A stretch of DNA of 64,000 bases from Escarpia spicata (lineage: Eukaryota; Annelida; Polychaeta; Sabellida; Siboglinidae): positions 50,188,987 to 50,252,986 of the forward strand of contig OZ023213.1 of assembly GCA_963995525.1 (NCBI GenBank), written 5' to 3'. Below, piece by piece: positions 30,370-42,540 of this stretch. Both the position numbers and the translations under genes were made by a program. The notes under the pieces were generated by a model. It was given only the letters and a program-made list of their open reading frames with translations. It made no database searches and had not been told where the DNA came from. Every line of letters starts with the position of its first letter. Within the stretch, counting starts at the first letter, position 1.

Positions 30370-30700
30370 TCGTAAAATGTAAGTTCCTATATAGCACAGT
30401 ATCCAATCCTCAGAATGCTCAAAGCACTTTTGACTTTACTCCCTGGGAGACCTGTCCAATTGAACACCATCTCAACCTCTCCGGGAGTTATCCAGCAATT
30501 AATGCACGAAAACCATTCGTACACAAATATTCACCACTGTCTATAGCCAGGTACTCATTCATACAGCTGAGTGAACTGGAGCAACGTAGAATGAACAAAC
30601 TTGCCCAAGGTACGACATCGCTGCACAGGATTCGAACCTAGGTTCTCTCGGTCAAGATCAAGTCCGAAGCTCTAGCCACTGCACCACTGCGCTCATAGCA
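30370..30700 (-). mobile_element. tRNA-derived SINE
   Basis: On the minus strand the head has an A-box-like TGGTGCAGTGGCTAGAGC and a perfect B-box GGTTCGAATCC (30,638-30,628). The body includes the complement of CTTGCCCAAGG. The 3' end reads GGATACTGTGCTATATAGGA, the tail type shared with many LINE-mobilised SINEs. It is similar along its length to 53,840-54,145. Confidence 0.72.
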
Positions 30701-32484
30701 GCATATGCCTTTATACAAATTCTATAGAATTAAGTAGAATATTAGGCCTTTGTACATATAATTCTGTCAAATTGAAGTGACCATGTACATTGTATAAAAT
30801 CATATAATTGTTACTGCCACGTACGTAATTAAACAAAATTCTACATTGTTTTAAGATTTCCATAGTGTGCATACGTTACATTTCCACAGAATTTGTTGCT
30901 AATGGCGAAGGCATGCATACCATAAAATATATAACAAAATAAATCTGCAATTTAATACTTTCATTGATATCCCTGGTAATGATAAATATAAATAATGTTT
31001 GGAATGGTAAAAACTTGAGACATACAGCTGTATAATTATTAGTAAAAACAATATTTTTTTAAATATAAACTTACAAATGCTTGGGTGCATATTGTATAGA
31101 TACCCTCGTTGAATGGTTGCCAATTAAAGTATTAATTGCTATACCTGAAAGTCCGGAATGCAATGTACTCTTGTTTATATTACTACTCTAACGGTAAAGC
31201 AGGTATATTTTTGCGTCTAGTTGCGATTTTGACCTTCCCTATAACAAACTTGACGATATCAGAAAATGTAGCTGTACCTATGGCTACATGGTCCTATGCA
31301 AATTAAATTTTAAACAGGCAATTAGTTAAAGCAAGTTAGACTATGCATGTCTTACTAACTTATTTAGACTAAGTAATAATAATAATTAAATAAATACAAT
31401 TTCAACTTGCTTTAATATAGATTAATAGCTTTTTATTGTTACAATTTTAAAGTAATACAGTTAACTGTATAATTTGAAATGGTATGCGTTTTTATTACTA
31501 TATGAAACACCGACAATATTATGTTAGCAGAATATAAGTACGCTAGCTTGGTTTAAAATGTACCAACGAATGCATATGTTGCAGAGGTAAATCCGCGTTA
31601 GTAAACTCGTAAGTGAATCGGGAAACGAACATTTTGAGAAGAAAAGTTAATCATCCCCTTAAAGTCAGATTTTATTGATGGTACTCCACTGTCTGTGTCG
31701 TATACCAATGCGAACTGGATACATTTTAGCCGATGAATATTGGATGACAAAATATTTTCATTTATTGCTGCATGACACATGACATGGAAACGAGCTCCAT
31801 GACTTTAGAGTGCCACCCGCGGCGCAGGGAATTCAACCATTTCGAGTGCAAACGGCGGCGAGCGTGTTTGTTGACGTTTGATGCTCGTACACGTGGTCGT
31901 GTCATTAGGATGACAGCGTCGCTTCACACTCAATTATGGAAGCCATTTGCAGTGGAATTACGACCTGTTGATTGCTTTGATGGGATAGACAAACACTGAT
32001 GCGGGTTAGTTTCTGTCGCCTGTTAGTGTTAACGCGGGGTTGTTTTGTAAGACACTGCATTACATTTATAGACTTGCCTAGAAACTTGACAACTGACAGT
32101 GACAGTGTTGCGTGGGCGGCGGTCGCGATTTGGGGCTGATCCCGATCGCCTTATCTGATCACTGATGTCATCAGTAAATTTAAACTTGTGCGTATTTGAT
32201 AATGATATCACCTTAGTATCGTCGCACACACTCACAGAGGCACGACCCCCTCCTCAGTTACGTCAGTTTTATTTATTTCTAAATTATTAATAATTACCCC
32301 GTGGCGTAAGTCGGTAAATGTTTTTACTTTTTGTGTGCACTTGGCGTTATAGATCTGGACAGGATTGAGACACAGCCCATGTCATGCGGCCATGTCTCTG
32401 TCCCCAGACTGAGAGGTGCTAGGTTGGCTAATCACGAAATGCTGTACACTTTTTCGCCTATAAATAAGTATAATATACTTTTTC
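30701..32484. other. Intergenic stretch with a CpG-rich patch
   Basis: Mostly AT-rich. The patch 31,795-32,160 is clearly richer in CpG (CCCGCGGCGC, GGCGGCGAGCG, GGGCGGCGGTCGCG) than its surroundings. It could be the promoter or first-exon region of the divergent genes, but no TATA box, splice donor or reading frame supports this directly. Confidence 0.35.
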
Positions 32485-32559
32485 ATTAATTCATTAGCTT
32501 GCCAAAAGTGTGTTGATTATGACATAATCAACACACTTTTGGCAAGCTAATGAATTAAT
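32485..32559. repeat. 37-bp perfect palindrome with 1-nt spacer
   Basis: Arms 32485-32521 and 32523-32559 are exact reverse complements around a single A. The innermost part is GATTATG-A-CATAATC. Such a sequence can extrude as a cruciform or arise from a foldback element. Confidence 0.95.
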
Positions 32560-32889
32560 TAAGTTGCCACCATATTTTTCTATCATACATTTCCTTGATG
32601 GTATGGCAAATTAAATGTATTGTACATTCAACGGTAGCCAGACATTTTACAGGACACTTTGGCCATGGACTGTTGGACATCAGACATTTTGGTAATGGAT
32701 CGATGTTTCGGTAATAGGACATTTCGGTAACAGGACATTTCGGACAATAATCAGAAGTTTCAGTAATAGGACATTTTGGTAATAGTATATTTTGGAAAAC
32801 CAATAATCTTTAAAGGTGTATCTCTTTATAAAAACTATTTAGAAAACTTGGTGGCTAATGAACATCTTCGAATGTGAATTAATATGAAC

Positions 32890-34695
32890 CGAAGTGATGA
32901 CGTCACGCCGCTTAGCAACTGGCCCAGCTGGTTCCAACAAATGTTTTCAGCCCTATTTGTTAACATGGTGTTACATTTTATTCTACACTGTAATCAATAT
33001 TCTGAAAGTCATACGTGTAGTTCTTTATGGTTCCCATAAGTTGAAAGTGAGAAGCAAACATGGGTGAAACAAATTTGCTATTTTTAATATTCTGGAACAA
33101 GAAAATAATTTTGTAACGCTTGCAAGTTATTTTATCACATTGACAATATAGGTTGCAGTGCAACACAGTTTTTTTTTGTGCTTCACACTATTTTCATCGC
33201 AACATGCAAAAGGAGAACCTATCAGTACTATTTAATTCATGTATGGAATTGCCAATATCGAAGGATTTGATAATATCGTGAAATAAGGAACAAAATAAGT
33301 TTCAGGCTGAGAAGATAGGAAGCGGTCATTATATATGTTAGAGTTTTTTATCACCATCAACGAGGGCGCAGTCAGAGTAAGTTTTTGGGAAACTTATGTG
33401 GGGATAGTTGGGGATTTTAGTGAGTCTCAAGAGGGGTGCAGTTGGATTTTGGTTACCCAGCAGTTGGGGGGTTTTGATGATATATTCATCATGTTTCGAT
33501 GCATATGTAAAATGTCAACAACATAACTATTAACACAGTTTTTAAATGTAAATATGCTGTTACTAACTATACAAAGTTAATAAACACACTATGCAGTTAA
33601 TTAACAGTAACATTAATCATATGTATTGCATATAATAATTAACTCCACAAATGTCTATGAACATATAACTGAGCCTTGCTACCACAAAAACTGCTTATTG
33701 TCTTGGATTTGGACCAATTTCTTGTAGTTTTCATAGCATATTTTCAAACTTAGCGCTATTATGAATTATTTCTCCTCCATACTGGCATGCACTGCACCTT
33801 GAAGAACGCTTGGAAAATAAGTGAAAGTATTAACAATATCAGATCTGACATGATTTTCTCCCTTTTAAGCAGTTTGGGTTCGTCTGAGAAGTATTCAGCA
33901 AGTACAGAGATAGGGGCCAACTGACACCATTAGCCATATTCAAACAAAAGTTAGTGATGCTAGCAGTTTGTTTTCAAAGGGAAAATCCCCCTACAAAATG
34001 TTTTTTATTAATTGTGAACTAACATGGATACCCATAGATTTTCAGGAAGTGGTCCCCGTGGAGTATGAATTGTTTTTCTCAAGAAAATATTTTTTTTAGA
34101 ATATCTGATTTTTTTTTATTCTTCTTGCAGCTTTTATAAATCTGTACATGTGGATGACAAAATTGTGATTAATATCGTGGACAAAACAACTCAAAACAAT
34201 TTTTCAAACTAGCCAATTGCACCTCCGCCTGAGGCTCGCCAAAAACGCCAACTTAATTACCGCTCCCTGACATCTCAGCCTGAAATAGATGTTGTTACTT
34301 ATTTCAAGATATTATCAAATCCTTCGATTTTAACAATTTCATACAATAATTGTACGATGTTGACAGGTTATCCTTCTGCATTTTGTGATGAAAGTAGCGT
34401 GATTCACAACAAAACATGTGTTGCACCACAATTGATGTTGTCACCGCGAACAAGTAGCTTGCATTAAAATATCGTTTTTTACGTTCAAGAATACATAAAA
34501 TACATAATTAGTTTCATCCATATATGCTTCTCACTTTCAACTTACGGGAACCATAAAGAACTACAACTAGTACAAGTATGACTTTCAGAATAATGATTAC
34601 AGTTTGGAACAAACCATAACACCATGCTAACAGATACGACGGGAGACATTTGTTGGAACCAGGCTGCTGCGTGACGTCACACTTCAGTGCTCTAC
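32890..34695. mobile_element. 1.8-kb imperfect inverted-repeat element
   Basis: About 450 bp at each end are inverted copies at roughly 75% identity. GGTTCCAACAAATG at 32,931 matches the complement near 34,650. GAAAGTCATAC, TTGAAAGTGAGAAGCA and AAGGATTTGATAATATC each recur inverted. The central about 900 bp are single-copy with no recognised protein. It is probably an old foldback or MITE-like transposon; no target duplication was identified. Confidence 0.65.
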
Positions 34696-35121
34696 GTGCA
34701 GTATAGTATAGTATTATATTGTTTAAGTAAAACACTTATCCACGTGTTAACGTTGAATGTTCTTCTCCCTTGTTCTCCATCCCTGTCTGCTTGGTAGTCC
34801 TCTGTATAGAAAAGTGACCAGCCTGATTTCTAAATAGTTTAACTGGTTGCCATCCTGACACATTACTTGTTGACATGGCTGACTAAGCAGGTTTTAACTC
34901 ATCAACATATTTTTTTAATTATTTTGACAGTTTATATTATCATATGTGATTAAGTTAAAGTAACCTTACAAAACATGCCACAAATTACCAAATTGTCCTA
35001 TCTATTACGGATAATGTTCATCAGTTTGGAAGCAAGAGTCACGAACTCCAACATCTACTATCGGTATGTAAACTAGATAATTATAACCCATCTTTCTATA
35101 GCTGCTGATGATCTGGTCACC

Positions 35122-35388
35122 ATGGCAACGCCTTCAGAGGATGCGGATGATTATAATCAGTTGGTTGCAAAAATCGCTGGACTCTCCCAAGAAAACACAG
35201 ACATTGAGAACTTGACTACACATTCTGTGACACTGTCAGCGAGCTCAGATGATCTGTACTCACAGCTGCAGCAGAAGGAGCTGGATCTGAAACTGACTGC
35301 GGAGCTTGGCAAGGCACTTCTGGAGAAGAACCAGGATCTAAAAAGGCGCAATGAACAATTGGTGGAGGAATTCTACCAGCGATTGGAG
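35122..35388 (+). CDS. BICDL-like exon 1 coding part (CC1 box)
   Basis: Encodes residues 1-89. The ATG at 35122 sits in an excellent context (GTCACCATGGC). The exon itself starts at 35102 after TTTCTATAG, so an upstream untranslated exon and the promoter lie further left. The CC1 box reads LKLTAELGKALLEKNQDL (56-73), where BICDL proteins usually have AAxxG; here it is TAELG. The donor is TTGGAG|GTGAGC, phase 0. Confidence 0.87.
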
Positions 35389-35929
35389 GTGAGCAGATTC
35401 CCAACAATTTATGTATCCGCTACGTTGCCATTTGCATAAATACGTCACAATTCAAATTTTGCGCAGGACCTCTGTCAACCTTTGCTTTTGCCACCAGTGC
35501 CGATAACGATTATATATGTGAATTACATTATTATTGCGGCGTGACATCTCATAAATCAAACATTCCCGCATACAGTTGTCACTTAAAAAAAACTGTCTTT
35601 TTGTCATAAAGATATACTTTTGAGACCAGAATTTCAACAAAATATATTTAACGGAATGTCTGAACCACATGTTAGGCATCTATTTTTTGATGGCTTGACG
35701 GAGGTTTTGCTAGCAACAGGTCACATGATGGATAGGTCAATTGTGTGTCCATACTTGAAATTTACTGTCATTAAATTAGACAATTTTTAAATATGGGAAT
35801 TTTCTTTAAAATATAAATACATTGGAATCTTGTTATTCCGGATACTTTGGTCTGCAGTGTGTGTGTCTAGATAAGTTTTGTGAATAAAAGAATCACACAC
35901 ATAACAGTATTAGCACTAACATATGACGG

Positions 35930-35960
<31 letters not shown>

Positions 35961-38900
35961 CAGTTATGTAAGATCAGTTCACGGAAGGACGGAGAGACAG
36001 ACAGGTAGACATATTTATACCACATATTTAATACCGGTAAGTTTGTTAAATTGAAAAAATAAAATAGAAAAGTCAAGGTTCCATTCACTGGTTGTCACTT
36101 GTGCACTTCATTTTTTAATAAATAATTTTCGTTGTTTGTATGTATGTATGTATGTATATTATATTATTTATTTTTAAAATGAAGTGCACAAGTGACAGCC
36201 AGTGAATGGAACCTTGACTTTTCTATTTGCATTTTATTTAATATACATACAATAATAGTTAATACCACTACAGTGTTCAGATACTCAGGTCTGGATTAAT
36301 GGTCATTTAGCAAATTCATAGGTTAATTTGCAAAAATAACTGGTCTACATGAAAAATAATAAAGTTCATCACTAATAGTTAGATTAAATATAAATATGAT
36401 TAGATTAAATATAAATATGACCTTTCAGTTGTATCCTTGCATTATTTTAAGTTGTTATAATTTTGTAGATGTTACAAAAAATAGATAAGCGAGCGAAAAA
36501 TGAACAACTCAGAACACGTCCAAAGCATGAAATTCTACGGTCGCTAGCATCCTCACAGCTCGTCCTGTCCCGACGGTCTCGGTATCATTTGAAAGGATGC
36601 ACTTTTGTTATTCTAGCGTCATCTAGATTTCCTGGTAACCGTTTAAAGAACACTAATAAATGGACCTACAATCACGCCGTTTTCGGTGTTCTGTATGGTT
36701 GCGAACGATGTTGGCGGCGGGTACTCAGTACACTAATCTTCCGATTGCGGCGCTGTTTTCCTCATTTGCATAGGTTCAGACATGCGCACTTCACCATTTC
36801 TTGATTTCATGTTATAAGCTCCACCCACTTTTAAACCGTGGCGAAATTGATGTGCTTTGATCGCAGCGAAACCGATATATCTCTACGTTGGCGTGACGTC
36901 ACAATAACGTACGCCACCCAACGGGTCTAAATTCATTGCGTTGGTTGGTTGATATACGTGATTGTGACGTCACGCCTACTTCGCGTATGTCATTTTAGCA
37001 GCCGTTTGAAAGTGGGTGGAGTTTATACCATGAAATCAGATAGTGGTGCCTCAATCGGTAGATTGGTGAACTGTGTCGACGAAACAACATCGTTCGCAGT
37101 GTCTAAGTCACCGGAACGGGCCCGGTTGTAGGTCCATTTTTAGTTAATTTTAGGAATGATTATCAGGAAACCATTTATATGTTTGAATAGCAGGAAGCTT
37201 AAATTTTCAAACGACATCAATATTGTTGGGATCCGACGAACCGTAATGGTACTAGCAGTCGTTCAAAAGGCGTTTTTGGAACGTGTTTGACAGTTGTTCA
37301 TTTTTCGCGCGCTTATCTATTTTTGATGTTACTGATCACAGTTTACAAAAACAGGAAACTGGTGATATATACACCTAGAGATATATCAACAAATTGACCA
37401 CTGTATGAGCTATTTTAAGGACACAACCTATATTCTATGCACACATAGCGTTTAGCTAGTTTCACAATTCTTGGAACAAAAGTAAGATAAAATGATCTAC
37501 CAAACTTTTATTTTTTATTAATATACAGCTGACTGATTAGTTCTCTAGGAACACGGATTTGTTCACAGTTCAAACATGTTTAATCTTACGTAGTTCTGTG
37601 AATCACCGTCTGGACCACCCATAGTTACTGCGATGGTTCGCCAACTAAATGGTAGCCTATATCATTATAAGGCTTCCCTTTGTTACTTTAACCAAGATGA
37701 GCCTTTTAACTTTCTAAAGGACGCTGTCTGGTTTTTACGTGCCCATTGTGCACCAAATGACAAAACCATTTTTGCGAAGAGCATAAATAGCAACTAAGTG
37801 AAAGAAACATTTAAGTATAACCCTCCTAGAGCAGCATGTATGACTAACAATAAGAAATATGTTAGGAGTTAAAAATAATTTTTGAAATCAATGCCTGTCT
37901 GGTTGTGCGATTTTCAAGTAGGCTTTGTTTGGGATGAACAGTGCTCTCATGACATCTGTGTAATTGCTGCGTAGAGCAAAATGTAGGTGAAAGTGTCAAC
38001 TAACCTATGAGATAAGGCATATCCGTTCAGCTGTTGTCCAGATTTAGCTTTGTTCTTCTCTCACCAAGTTTATATCTAAAGCGGGTGAGATCTTATCACA
38101 TCCCCTTGATAAGACAAGTTGATTGTCGCGGTACTTCTGAAATACAGTCGGTTATTTTGGTAATATTCAAAATTTACAACAGCTGTAGTATTTTATCTGT
38201 TCTACTATATATATTATGTAGTATGCAACTTTAATTTTCAGTTAACTTTATTTAAAAGTTTGTCTAAATTTGAACTGAGTTATGAATTGATGCTGTTGTT
38301 GTGATGTTATGTAACACTAGGCAGTGTTTTCTTGCACATATTACATGCACAAAAACAACCAAGATCATTCGTCATAGGTAACTGAATCTTAGAGATATGG
38401 CAATGTAAAAATAGAACGCCTGCAACTAAGGTTCAGTTAACTTTGGTAATTTCATGCACATGTAGATAACCATATGAGTGTACCGGTATATGTAACCTAC
38501 AGGCAACATGGGCTCTTTGGTGGCAACCAGGCAATACTCTTGAAGGCGTCTTCCATTACTTCTAGAGATATATATAAAAACTGAGCCGATTCTGTATGTC
38601 AACTCAACCTTAAACGCCCACCCATCTCGGTTCTGTCCTGGCAACATGACTGTAGTTTACTTTGAGGGTTTGAAACACAAATCTACAGAATATTTGTTGA
38701 TAATTAACATAATTTGTCATCTTCCTAATTCTTTGAACATACCAGCAACAATTCAGTAAATCTGTGTATATGTGAAATATTTAGCCTTTAACCCACTGTA
38801 TATATACCGTTAGGTACATGGACTTTGAGAGAGCAAGAAAAATCAACAACAATAACACATGTATTTAATTGTATCGCTCATTCATATGAAGACTCCAATT

Positions 38901-41900
38901 TTGAAAATGACGAATTAATTCCTGGGCTGGAGTTAAATAAGCTAATAGTTTGTCTGAAAACTACATGTATGCAAAAGATTACACAAAGTAGCATGTTGTC
39001 ATTGATACTAGATAGTTTTTTTGCAAAAATAATATGAAAATGACTGTACACCACTTGGTTACTTCCAGAGTTGGCTCAATAGAAGCCTAGTACAGACCTG
39101 CCTACCATTCCGGATTGTCCGGAATCATTCCGGAAAGTCACCTCAAATTACGGTATTACGGCGAGGGATGAAAATATTACGCCAATCATTCAAATTTAGC
39201 TATATATATTCAACAGGTGGCAGCATATGTATGCAGCATGTTGTGACATGGTTTTCCATTCGCTGAGTCTGGTCGTAATCTAACCAATAGGAAACAGCGT
39301 TATGATAAATTCGCATTTCCGCGATCAAACAAAACAAAGTCACGCGGCACGAAACGATGGCTGACAGCGAAACGACGCCACCGCCAACCAAAAAGAAACG
39401 TGTAATGCAAAAATTTAGTGAGTGTTGTACTTGTAGTGTTAGGCCAGCTGACTGTACTAAGACTAAGTTAGTGTATTTATTAAGGAGTTTAGTCTATCAT
39501 TTACAGCCTATCATACAGTCACTAGAGTCTAGGCGATGTCGATGACAGCGTAATGTAATGGTTTTGCCGTCGCTACCCCCACTCCCCCCGGTGACAATAT
39601 CTTACACGGTTCTGAACAATTACTGACAGGAAGCCTATATTCCTGAAAATCAGTGTAAATGGGAAGATGGATTACTGACAGGAAGTTTTTGGGGTAGGCA
39701 GGTCTGCTAGAAGCTAATCTTCGTTCAGGAGTTGACTCAAGAGAAGCCTAAACTCTATGCCCTGCTTTCAGGAGTTGACTCAACAGAAGCCTATTAAACT
39801 GTATACTCTTCTTTCCGGAGTCGACTCAACAGAAGCCTAAGCTGTACTCTCTACTTGCAGGAGTTAACTTAAGAGAAGCCTAAACTCTACACTCTGCTTG
39901 CAGGTGTTGACTCAAGAGAAGCCTAAACTCTACACACTGTATTTGCAGGAGTTCACTTAAGAGAAGCCTAAACTCTACACACTGTACTTGCAGGAGTTCA
40001 CTTAAGAGAAGCCTCAACTCTACACTCTGCTTGCAGGTGTTGACTCAAGAGAAGCCTAAACTCTACACACTGTATTTGCATGAGTTCACTTAAGAGAAGC
40101 CTAAACTCTACACTTTGTTTGCAGGAGTCGACTCAAGAGAAGCCTAAACTCTACTCTCTACATGCAGGAGATGACTCAAGAGAAGCCTAAACTCTACACT
40201 CTGCTTGCAGGAGTTGACTCAGGAGAAGCATGAGTTGCGTCTGCGACTCGAGGTGATCGAGGGTCAGTATGAGTTGACGGTGCGTGACCTGCAGCATGAG
40301 GTGACACAGCTGAGGGAAGACTTCGCTGACCAGGAGGAGACGATGCGTGTCGGGGAGCGGGCGCACTCGCAGACACTGCAGGACGCCAAGAGACACAATG
40401 ATCAACTCTCAGAGCAGATACACAAGGTGGGTCAGGGGGAGTCGGGGGGGGGGGGGGGGTCGTGTGGGGGGTTAGTGGTGGTAGTGACAGCTTTATTTCA
40501 TGATGGTGACGTTTACAGTGTGATTTACAGTGGGCCATCAGAAACGCATACACTACTGTGTCCATAGTCATATAGCTTTAGACAGTACAGTGGAATCCTC
40601 ATTAAAAATGTCACCTTTGGGACTTGATAAAGGTGACCTTAATAGCGAGGTGACTGTATTAGCGGAACTAATTTACTATACTTTACTGTAGTGGAAATAA
40701 TTTAGGACTGTTCTGGTGTAACCGAGATGGCTGTATTACAGAGATGGCTGTAGTTACGTGAGGTCAATGAGGTCAGGTGAGGGGTCAAGGTGAGTTACGT
40801 GGGATGAATGGAGTTAGGTGAAGGGTCAAGGTGAGGTACGTGGGGTGAAAGGGGTCAGATGGCGGGTCAAGGTGAGGTACGTGGGATGAATGGTGTCAGG
40901 TGAGGGGTCAAGGTAAGATATGTGGGGTGAATGGGGTCAGGTGAGGGGTCAAGGTGAGTTACATGGGGTGAATGGTGTCAGGTGAGGGGTCAAGGTGAGT
41001 TACTTGGGGTGAGTGGGGTTAGGTGAGGTATGTGGGAATAATTGGGTCAGGTGAGGGGTCAAGGTGAGTTATATGGAGTGAATTGGGTCAGGTGAAGGTC
41101 AATGTGGGTTATGTGGGGTGAATAGTGTAAGGTGAGGGGTCAAGGTGAGTTATGTGGGGTGAATGGTATAAGGTGAGGGGTCAAGGTGAGTTATGTGGGG
41201 TGAATGGTGTAAGGTGAGGGGTTATGGTGAGGTATGTGGGATGAATGAAATAAGGTGAGGGGTCAAGGTGAGGTATGTGGGATGAATGGGGTCATCAGCA
41301 CTTCCATTCACTGGTTGTCACGTCAGCACTTCCATTCACTGGTTGTCACGTCAGCACTTCCATTCACTGGTTGTCATGTCAGCACTTCCATTCACTGGTT
41401 GTCACGTCAGCACTTCCATTCACTGGTTGTCATGTCAGCACTTCCATTCACTGGTTGTCACATCAGCACTTCCATTCACTGGTTGTCACGTCAGCACTTC
41501 CATTCACTGGTTGTCACGTCAGCACTTCCATTCATTGGTTGTCACGTCATCACTTCCATTCACTGGTTGTCACGTCAGCACTTCCATTCACTGGTTGTCA
41601 CGTCAGCACTTCCATTCACTGGTTGTCACGTCAGCACTTCCATTCACTGGTTGTCACGTCAGCACTTCCATTCACTGGTTGTCACGTCAGCACTTCCAAT
41701 CACTGGTTGTCACGTCAGCACTTCCATTCACTGGTTGTCACGTCAGCACTTCCATTCACTGGTTGTCACGTCAGCACTTCCATTCACTGGTTGTCATGGC
41801 AGCACTTCAGTTTTTCATAAATAATCTTGTTGTTTTGTTCTTGTTTTTTTGTGCTATGTTTAACCAACATTTAGTTGATCAGTTCTGAGCAACACATGAA

Positions 41901-42504
41901 ATTCTACCCACAGACACCAAAGCCATTAACTACCACATATAGCTCATTATGAGTGAAGAATGAGAGAATAAAACCATCCCTCTTGTCAGGTGGATGGTCT
42001 CAATATTTCATCGTCATGGTTACCAGGATACTGTCAATTTAGTCTGACATTTAGTCTGACATAGTTTTAAAGCTCAAAATGAGGATAAACATATTTATAA
42101 AGCAATTATTATGCAAGGCATAGAGCGAACCTGCCCCAAAACTAAGCTCGATAATGTACTTGTTTTGTGTTCCCCAAAACACCATACATTTTGAAGCTCT
42201 AGATTGCAGAAAAGACGATAAAAAATCCTGCTGCTTATTCAATATTGTTTACTACTGCAAGTATAAAGGAACATTTAAAAATAATTCCAGACAATATTTG
42301 TCACTTGTGTATAGTGTCGTGCCAGGACTTCATAAAGCAAACCCCCACGGTTAACTTTCACAGGCAGATGAAAGGAGGTGCGTCTTTTTAAGCTTATGTA
42401 ACTCTCAGTGATATTTCAAGCCATCACATGATATTTAAATGTGAGTGTAACATGTAGGTATCATGATGACAGGGGACTGAAGCATCTCCATAAACATATG
42501 TATA

Positions 42505-42540
<36 letters not shown>

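Noticed and set aside
30628..30697. tRNA gene on the minus strand
   Set aside because: A- and B-box-like motifs are present but the cloverleaf is not intact, and the unit continues into a SINE body shared with 53.8-54.1 kb.
40740..41290. Possible derivation of the 41-bp array from the exon 2 donor of the BICDL-like gene
   Set aside because: Only the short donor words are shared and no exon bases are included in the unit. I kept it as a remark and not as a firm junction-derived array.
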